NCBI GenBank assembly: GCA_947648205.1
Contig: CANSNC010000001.1
Location: 62,001 to 126,000, forward strand
Reading direction: 5' to 3'
DNA length: 64,000 bases
Source of the DNA: an uncultured Mycoplasma sp.
GTDB lineage: Bacteria > Bacillota_I > Bacilli_A > Mycoplasmatales > Mycoplasmoidaceae
Position numbers and translations under genes: made by a program. Shown one piece after another: positions 58,300 through 64,000 of the stretch. Position 1 is the first letter of the stretch. Every line of letters begins with the position of its first letter. The notes beneath the pieces are model-generated. The model had not been told where the DNA came from. It worked only from the letters and a program-made list of their open reading frames with translations, and did no database searches.

Positions 58300-58723
58300 A
58301 ATAAAATACATAACTATTGTATGTTTTTCTGCATTAGTAATAGGCAGTATATTTGGTATAGCTTCAATTTTTTTAAATGAAAATAACTCATCTAAAAATG
58401 ACAATGATAATAGTGAATATGATGAATTTATTTTTATATCAATTGAAAATGAAATAAAGCAACAAAATTTAAATTCTTTACTAGAAGATAGTAATGTTCA
58501 AAAATTTTCACAAAATAAAATAAGAAACAATATTATGAGAATTTCTAGAAATTCAATAGATAATTCTAATGATTTTAAATCAGAAAATATTAATGATTAT
58601 GAAATAAGATTAAGGTACTTTTTGAATGATGAATTCAGTGATTTAAAAATAAATATTTTTATGTATAATAAATTAATCAAAAATAAAAAGTTTAAAACTT
58701 TTTATAGATTGTACATAATTTAA
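58274..58723 (+). CDS. Single-pass membrane protein with a charged outer domain (149 aa)
   Basis: ATG 58274 overlaps the previous gene by 26 nt. One N-terminal hydrophobic helix (about 11-35: ITIVCFSALVIGSIFGIASIF) follows a basic start and would anchor the protein. The rest is Asn/Asp/Lys-rich with no known fold. Function unknown. Overlap with the upstream gene implies translational coupling. Confidence 0.75.
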   Translation: MKKLLTKNRIKYITIVCFSALVIGSIFGIASIFLNENNSSKNDNDNSEYDEFIFISIENEIKQQNLNSLLEDSNVQKFSQNKIRNNIMRISRNSIDNSNDFKSENINDYEIRLRYFLNDEFSDLKINIFMYNKLIKNKKFKTFYRLYII

Positions 58724-58738
58724 TTAAAGGATGTATTT

Positions 58739-58975
58739 ATGTCAATGATAGAAAAAATTAACAAAGTTTTAGCCAAAAGTACAAGTAATTTAAAATTGAA
58801 CAAATCAAACATGGATAAGACTATAAAAGAATTAGGTTTAGATTCTTTAGAGTTAATGGAAATTATAGTTCAAATAGAAGAAGAATTTAAAATAACATTA
58901 GATGATGAAAAATTAGTAAATTTAAAAACACCAAATGATTTAATAAAATTAGTAGAAAGTACTTTAAATAAATAA
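58739..58975 (+). CDS. acpP: Acyl carrier protein
   Basis: 78 aa with the phosphopantetheine site in the Gly-Leu-Asp-Ser-Leu-Glu-Leu-Met-Glu motif (Ser about residue 38). AAAGG precedes the ATG. Acyl carrier proteins are kept by mycoplasmas even without full fatty-acid synthesis. It lies 15 nt after the unknown gene, so it may be part of that transcript. Confidence 0.95.
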   Translation: MSMIEKINKVLAKSTSNLKLNKSNMDKTIKELGLDSLELMEIIVQIEEEFKITLDDEKLVNLKTPNDLIKLVESTLNK

Positions 58976-58990
58976 AAAAATAACATTTTT

Positions 58991-59018
58991 AGGACACAAA
59001 GTTAATGTGTCTTTTTTA
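58991..59018 (+). terminator. Terminator after acpP
   Basis: GACACA (58993-58998) and TGTGTC (59006-59011) form a short stem, followed by TTTTTT. Confidence 0.7.
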
Positions 59019-59094
59019 TTTTTTAAATTAAGTTCTTTATAAATTTATTAAATAATAGAAAATATTGTACAATAATTAATGTTATTGAACTAGT

Positions 59095-59169
59095 AGGGGT
59101 ATAGTTCAATGGTAGAACGGCGGACTTCAAATCCGCGTGTTGTGGGTTCGAGTCCTGCTACCCCTGCCA
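59095..59169 (+). tRNA. trnW: tRNA-Trp (anticodon UCA, reads UGA)
   Basis: 75-nt cloverleaf with acceptor AGGGGTA/TACCCCT and encoded CCA. The anticodon is TCA (59127-59129) in GCGGA-CT-TCA-AA-TCCGC. It reads UGA and, by wobble, UGG. This directly supports the UGA-Trp code. The size is far shorter than a selenocysteine tRNA. Confidence 0.96.
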
Positions 59170-59194
59170 ATTAAAAAAAAAAAAAATGACATTG

Positions 59195-59887
59195 TTATTC
59201 TACAAAAAATTTTATGATTTCATTTGAATCTTCTTTTTTGCAGACAATACTAACTTTGTCATTTTTTTTAATTATTTCATTTGCATTTGGAACAAAAAAT
59301 TTATTATCACGTCTTATTCCAAAAATACTACAGTCAAATTTTTCTCTTAAATTTAATTCAACAATTTTTTTACCAACAACTTTATCATTATTAACTTTAA
59401 AATGTACAATGTTGTAATTTAAACTAATGTCATTAATGTCAATATCCATTTTAAATAATGACTTATATGCAAGCTTTGATCCTACTTCATATTCTGGAAC
59501 AACAACTTCATCTACTCCCAATGTTTTTAATAATTTACTATGAATAGAGTTTTTTGCCTTTGCAAAATATATTTTGTCATTATATTTTTTACAATTTGCA
59601 GCAATCATTAGTGATTCTTCAATATCTGCCATACCAATAACAACTATTGAAATGTCATTTATATCAAAAGAATTAATTGAATCAAAATCTACAATACTTG
59701 CGTTAATTACATTTGAAAAGGTATTTATTGCAGAGTTTAGTAATTCTTGATTTCTGTCAACAATATAAATTCTATTTTCTTTTACTCTTTCATCAAGTAG
59801 CCTTTGTGCAAAACCTTGCCCAAATTTACCATATCCTATAATTAAATAGTTGTCTTTTTTCTTTTCAGATTTTGATTTTAAGGCCAT
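59195..59887 (-). CDS. ktrA: Potassium uptake regulatory subunit KtrA (RCK protein)
   Basis: 230-aa protein on the minus strand. RCK-N nucleotide fold LIIGYGKFGQGFAQRL near residues 15-30 (Gly-x-Gly-x-x-Gly), with IVDRN at the end of strand 2. A C-terminal RCK-C domain (about 150-230) ends the protein. It gates KtrB. RBS AGGAAAG precedes the start. The divergent ktrB gene starts 115 bp away. Confidence 0.93.
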   Translation of the reverse strand: MALKSKSEKKKDNYLIIGYGKFGQGFAQRLLDERVKENRIYIVDRNQELLNSAINTFSNVINASIVDFDSINSFDINDISIVVIGMADIEESLMIAANCKKYNDKIYFAKAKNSIHSKLLKTLGVDEVVVPEYEVGSKLAYKSLFKMDIDINDISLNYNIVHFKVNNDKVVGKKIVELNLREKFDCSIFGIRRDNKFFVPNANEIIKKNDKVSIVCKKEDSNEIIKFFVE

Positions 59888-59972
59888 AACTTTCCTATTT
59901 GTAAAAATATTAGCTGATTATTATTGTAATATACAATTAATTAAAAAAATATTATTTTTTTCTCTATTGATA

Positions 59973-59978
59973 TATAAT
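59973..59978 (+). promoter_or_regulatory. Candidate -10 box for ktrB
   Basis: TATAAT lies 23 bp before ATG 60002. The predicted 5' leader is short and has only a weak ribosome site (TGGT). Confidence 0.45.
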
Positions 59979-60001
59979 TAACTACATGATTTGGTTAATT
60001 T

Positions 60002-61891
60002 ATGTTATCAAATAAAATAAATAATTTAATAAAAAAATATAGAAAATATAAGAAGATTCAATCAATTGATAATAAAAAGAAAATCAATAATTTCAAAATA
60101 AAGGTTAGACATGCAATTTTAATGCATTGAACATGACCAAAAAAAGTATTTTTAGGAATGTTCATAATTGTTCTTTTAGGTGCTATTTTATTGTATTTAC
60201 CAATTTCATATGATTTGGATTATAGCAATAACAATGGATATAAATATGTAAACAATGAATATATTTTTTATTTTATTGACACTCCAACAGATTTATATAA
60301 TACCAAAGAACTTAATTTTAACTTTATAGATTCATTATTTTTGGCAGTATCTGCTTTTACAACAACTGGTATTAGTGGAAAATTAGACATAGGTTCTCAC
60401 ATGAGTTATTTTGGTCAATTTGTAATGTTTGTTTTATTGCAAATTGGCGGTTTTGGTTATGCATCACTTTTATACCTTTTTGGAAGATTTTTGCAAAAGG
60501 TGTTTCATAGACAATTTTTTTCATCTGCTTTATCAAATATTGAAAGAGGTGGAACAAAAATTACAGATTCACCAAAAATGTTATTAAGAATATTTTTACT
60601 TATAGTGAGCATTCAAATATGTTTTTCTTTAATAATAAGTATCATTTTTGTTGTAACACCATTTAAAGTGCAACAAAATGTTTATACATATCTTAATAAT
60701 CAACTTATTCCAATAAATGGAGTTACAAGTGATAGTGATGTAATTTATTCAGGATATAAAAATTATGGTATTGCTTTATGGCATGCTTTATTTTTATGTG
60801 GTTCAGCAATTAACAATGCAGGATTTGATTTATTTGGAACCAGCTCACTTGCCATTTTTAGAAATGATATAGGAATTATTATTCAATTTTTTGTAATATC
60901 TTTGTTTTTTATAGGTGGAATTGGTTATCAAATTATTTTTGATCTAATGTTAAGAATTGAATACATTTGGAAATATAGATTCTTGTATAAGGTTTGTGGA
61001 ATGAATAAGTATGCATCAATAGCAAAAAATAAAATCAGTTCATTTTCAAAAATATGTCTTACAACTACTTTTATAATAATTATTATTTCAACATCTTTAG
61101 TTTATCTTACAGAACATTTTGATCAATATAGTTATGTTGAAATGCTTGATGTTAAAAGTATTACATTGCCACTACATAAAATTCCAAAAATTGCTTATGG
61201 ATATGATATAAACAATAATATTGTTCAAGTAAAACCTTTTGGAAATAATTATTCTTTAAATGTCAATTTTACTCTTTTCTTTAATAGTATGAGTACAAGA
61301 TCTGCTGGTTTTTCCACAATTAGTATGTCATCATTAGGGGAAAATACAAAATGATTGTTTATCATTTTAATGTTTATAGGTACATCTCCATCATCAACTG
61401 GAGGGGGTATACGTATTACAACATTAGCAGTAATGTTTAAATCAATGATAAATTGATTAAGAGGTTTAACAAAATCATCATTGTATAAAAGAAATATACC
61501 AAATAATGATGTTATTGGGTCATTTTTAATTTCAACACTTTGTTTTGTTATGTTAGTATTGTTTTCATTTGTTACATATTCTTTTACATTGATACCACAT
61601 ATTGATTACAATGGAGAAAATATAAATCTTATTCAATATTTAAAACAAAAAAATTCTGTAACATTAACTTTTAGTGATTTTATGTTTGATATGGCATCAT
61701 CATTTGGTACTTGTGGTTTATCATCAGGGGTTCTTAATGCTGATAAATTAGGTTGATGATCAAAAATACCTTCAATTATACTAATGTTTATTGGGCAAAT
61801 GGGTATTGGTGCTACATTATTATTATTTGCAAGAAAAGTGCCTAGAAGAAATAATCCAAATTATATTGAACAACCTATTAGACTTGGTTAA
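60002..61891 (+). CDS. ktrB: Potassium uptake channel subunit KtrB (TrkH/KtrB family)
   Basis: 629-aa membrane protein. The four pore loops each keep a Gly: AFTTTGISG, AINNAGFDLFG, STRSAGFST, and ASSFGTCGLSSG. It carries an N-terminal basic extension and longer loops than bacterial KtrB (about 450 aa). UGA-Trp codons are read through at several points. It pairs with ktrA on the other strand. Confidence 0.94.
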
Positions 61892-61974
61892 AATTGCTTT
61901 TATCAATTATTTGTCTATTTGAATTTTGAATTTTAATTTTCTATAATTAATAATAGTGATGTTAAGGTAATTTT

Positions 61975-62334
61975 ATGAAAGTAACAAAAAAAGAAAAAAA
62001 ACAAAGTGATCTTATATCATCTCATAGTAATAGAGGTGAATCTCTACAAAAAGAAATGAAATTACAAGATTCTTCATCTCAATGAGATGAAATTAAAAAA
62101 ATACATGAAAATGAAGTGAGTAGTGTAATTTTAGAGCAAGAAATTTTAAAACGTGAAAAAGAAGCTGAAATAGAAAAAAAGAAAATATTTATAGAGATGC
62201 AAGAGCAAAAAATGACTCGTGAAGAAGATGAATTTAATAGAATTATAGATATTGAAAATAAAATTAAAAATAAGAAAAAAAGAGAAATGAAAAGAAGAGA
62301 TATAGCTTTTAGAAATAAAAGCATTCTTGGATAA
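61975..62334 (+). CDS. Small charged coiled-coil-like protein (119 aa)
   Basis: The frame needs one UGA-Trp (SSSQW). AAGG precedes ATG 61975, and TATAAT lies at 61942-61947. It is almost all Lys, Glu, Arg and Ile, forming one long charged helix (residues about 38-110). No known domain. Found between ktrB and the tRNA cluster. Confidence 0.78.
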
Positions 62335-62400
62335 AATTGTTTTTATATCAATAAATTAACTATTTGTTAAAAGTATTTCTTATAAAAAGTAACTTAGTGA

Positions 62401-62406
62401 TATAAT
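62401..62406 (+). promoter_or_regulatory. -10 box of the six-tRNA cluster
   Basis: TATAAT lies 23 bp before tRNA-Asn. No clear -35. Confidence 0.5.
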
Positions 62407-62428
62407 AGATATGTTTATTGATGATTAT

Positions 62429-62503
62429 GGATACATAGCTCAGCGGTAGAGCAACCGGCTGTTAACCGGTTGGTCGTAGGTTCGATCCCTACTGTATCCG
62501 CCA
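62429..62503 (+). tRNA. trnN: tRNA-Asn (GUU)
   Basis: GGATACA/TGTATCC acceptor stem, anticodon GTT in ACCGG-CT-GTT-AA-CCGGT, encoded CCA. First of the six-tRNA cluster, and it lies upstream of asnA. Confidence 0.96.
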
Positions 62504-62506
62504 TAT

Positions 62507-62583
62507 GGCCTGTTGGTGAAGCGACTTAACACACACGCCTTTCACGCGTGCATTCACGGGTTTGAATCCCGTACAGGTCACCA
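62507..62583 (+). tRNA. trnE: tRNA-Glu (UUC)
   Basis: GGCCTGT/ACAGGTC acceptor stem (one G-U pair), anticodon TTC in CACGC-CT-TTC-AC-GCGTG, encoded CCA, 77 nt. Confidence 0.95.
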
Positions 62584-62634
62584 ATTAAATAAAATGAACT
62601 AAAGTTTAGAGCTGTGAATCTCTAATCTTTTTCT

Positions 62635-62710
62635 GGAGTGTTAGCTCAGTTGGGAGAGCATCTGCCTTACAAGCAGAGGGTCGGGGGTTCGAGCCCCTCA
62701 CACTCCACCA
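62635..62710 (+). tRNA. trnV: tRNA-Val (UAC)
   Basis: GGAGTGT/ACACTCC stem, anticodon TAC in TCTGC-CT-TAC-AA-GCAGA, encoded CCA, 76 nt. Confidence 0.96.
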
Positions 62711-62715
62711 TTGTT

Positions 62716-62791
62716 GCCGTCTTAGCTCAACAGGCAGAGCAACTGACTTGTAATCAGTAGGTTGTAGGTTCGATTCCTATAGACGGCACCA
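62716..62791 (+). tRNA. trnT: tRNA-Thr (UGU)
   Basis: GCCGTCT/AGACGGC stem, anticodon TGT in ACTGA-CT-TGT-AA-TCAGT, encoded CCA, 76 nt. Confidence 0.96.
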
Positions 62792-62815
62792 TTTTTATAA
62801 CAAATACTATACTTT

Positions 62816-62891
62816 GCTTTGTTAGCTCAGTTGGTAGAGCAAGTGACTCTTAATCACTGGGTCGGGGGTTCGAGCCCCTCACAAAGCACCA
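62816..62891 (+). tRNA. trnK: tRNA-Lys (CUU)
   Basis: GCTTTGT/ACAAAGC stem, anticodon CTT in AGTGA-CT-CTT-AA-TCACT, encoded CCA, 76 nt. A CUU Lys tRNA implies a separate UUU tRNA elsewhere in this AT-rich genome. Confidence 0.96.
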
Positions 62892-62894
62892 AAT

Positions 62895-62978
62895 GCACTT
62901 ATGGCGGAATTGGCAGACGCGTTAGACTTAGGATCTAATGCCTTTGGCGTGGGGGTTCGAGTCCCTTTAAGTGCACCA
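62895..62978 (+). tRNA. trnL: tRNA-Leu (UAG)
   Basis: GCACTTA/TAAGTGC stem, anticodon TAG in TTAGA-CT-TAG-GA-TCTAA, long variable arm, encoded CCA, 84 nt. Confidence 0.95.
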
Positions 62979-62993
62979 ATTACAGTTTATATC

Positions 62994-63028
62994 AACTCAT
63001 ATATCCTTATGATATGTGAGTTTTTTTT
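62994..63028 (+). terminator. Terminator of the tRNA cluster
   Basis: AACTCATATATC (62994-63005) pairs with GATATGTGAGTT (63011-63022, one G-U), followed by a T-run. Confidence 0.9.
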
Positions 63029-63049
63029 AATTTATATTTTATCTTTTTG

Positions 63050-63055
63050 TATAAT
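63050..63055 (+). promoter_or_regulatory. Candidate -10 box for asnA
   Basis: TATAAT lies 49 bp before ATG 63104. No T-box-like structure is seen between them. Confidence 0.5.
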
Positions 63056-63103
63056 TTTATCTAATAGACACTAAATCAAAAAAATTAGAAAAAAGGAGTA
63101 TTT

Positions 63104-64000
63104 ATGTACAAATTAAGTTTATTTGAAACACAAAAAGCAATCAAATATATTAAAGATAACTTTCAAAAATTATTATCAGAAGCTTTAAATTTACAGAGAA
63201 TTAGTGGTCCAATTATTTTATCTCAAAATAAAGGTATGAACGATGATTTGAATGGAGTTGAATCACCAGTAAGATTTGAATCAAATGTTAATGGATTAAA
63301 AGGTGAGGTTCCTCAATCTTTAGCAAAATGAAAAAGATATGTATTAAAAAAATATGATGTTCCAATTCACCAAGGGATTTATGTAGATATGAATGCAATT
63401 AGAAAAGATGAAACTTTATCATATAAACACTCTATTTATGTTGATCAATGAGATTGAGAATTAAGAATAAATAAAAATGAAAGAAATTTATTAGTTCTTA
63501 AAAAGGTAGTTTCAAAAATATATGAGGTAATTGTTGAGTGCCAAAAACTTGTTTATAAAAAATATAATTGACCTACTAATAATCTTTTGCCAAAAGATAT
63601 TGTTTTTATCACATCTCAGGAATTACTAGATAAATATCCAAATAATACTGCAAAAGAAAGAGAAGATTTAATAACAAAAGAACATAAAGCAGTTTTTATT
63701 ATAGGTATTGGGCATAATCTATCTAATGGAGAACAACATGATAATAGAGCTCCAGATTATGATGATTGAAACTTAAATGGCGACATTATAGTTTGGGATT
63801 ATCAAAATAATGCATCACTAGAACTTAGTTCAATGGGTATAAGAGTTGATTCATTAAGTTTAATTAAACAATTGGAAATAAAAAATCAAATTAGTAAATT
63901 ATCATATGACTTTCATTCAGATTTATCAAAAGATTTATTACCTTTTTCAATTGGTGGTGGAATTGGACAAAGTAGATTATGTTATTTTATGTTAAATAAA
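63104..64000 (+). CDS. asnA: Asparagine synthetase A (aspartate-ammonia ligase), 3' end outside the window
   Basis: A class II-synthetase-like enzyme that makes Asn from Asp and ammonia. Motifs seen: SPVRFE near residue 53, [15 protein letters not shown] near 90-104, HSIYVDQWDWELRI near 110-123, RAPDYDDW near 218, and [14 protein letters not shown] near 284-297. UGA-Trp codons fall at conserved Trp positions. AAAGGAG precedes the ATG. The frame is still open at the right edge, with about 30 residues missing from a 330-aa family length. The upstream neighbours are the tRNA-Asn cluster. Confidence 0.96.

Noticed and set aside
59095-59169. tRNA with anticodon UCA as a selenocysteine tRNA
   Set aside because: It is a standard 75-nt cloverleaf with a 7-bp acceptor stem, unlike tRNA-Sec.

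Overview
This window is a stretch of a low-GC Mollicutes (mycoplasma) chromosome. UGA must be read as tryptophan in nearly every gene, the 16S and 23S rRNA look like Mollicutes rRNA, a tRNA-Trp with anticodon UCA is present, intergenic gaps are short, and Shine-Dalgarno sites are GGAG/AAGG-like. The pstCA fusion, potABCD set, asnA, ktrAB and a very large coiled-coil gene cluster would suit the Mycoplasma penetrans / M. iowae (Malacoplasma) lineage. That placement is inference and a 16S comparison would settle it. With UGA as Trp every CDS is intact: I see no frameshift, IS element, prophage or CRISPR array. Nearly all genes are on the + strand; the exceptions are rpsT-ASCH and ktrA.

Layout. 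1-8.6 kb holds housekeeping genes: the end of holA, a membrane protein, a folate ECF S-component, an rpsT gene fused to an ASCH domain (minus strand), fmt, lepA and an MFS permease. 8.8-26.5 kb is one tightly packed run of six genes encoding very large, acidic, Asn/Lys/Glu-rich coiled-coil proteins (967, 1009, 597, 1620, 870 and 776 aa). They share a recurring short motif and one carries a roughly 310-residue tandem duplication. This looks like a structural or cytoskeletal system and is the most likely undescribed system here. 26.6-30.4 kb holds efp, an Asp23-like gene, nusB, rsmE, a membrane protein and mtaB. 30.6-35.4 kb is a complete 16S-23S-5S operon with clear processing stems and no spacer tRNA.

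35.4-41.2 kb holds rpmF, a small membrane protein, a ferredoxin-NADP reductase-like flavoenzyme, rsmI, a membrane protein, rarA and metG. 41.2-46.9 kb is a phosphate module: an OmpR/PhoB-type regulator with a degenerate receiver, then pstS, a fused pstC-pstA, pstB and phoU. 47-51 kb has an unknown gene, uvrC (both apparently leaderless) and a two-domain HAD protein. 51.1-55.8 kb is the potABCD spermidine/putrescine ABC operon, followed by tsaD. 56.8-59 kb has a near-consensus promoter driving a small sigma-region-4-like protein and two unknown proteins, then an acyl carrier protein. 59-63 kb contains tRNA-Trp(UCA), the K+ channel pair ktrA/ktrB and a six-tRNA cluster (Asn, Glu, Val, Thr, Lys, Leu). 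The window ends inside asnA.

How it fits together: transport (phosphate, polyamine, potassium, folate), translation (rRNA, tRNAs, L32, S20, LepA, EF-P, Fmt, MetRS) and RNA modification (RsmE, RsmI, MtaB, TsaD) make up the ordinary part. The 17.7-kb coiled-coil operon is the accessory, lineage-specific part.
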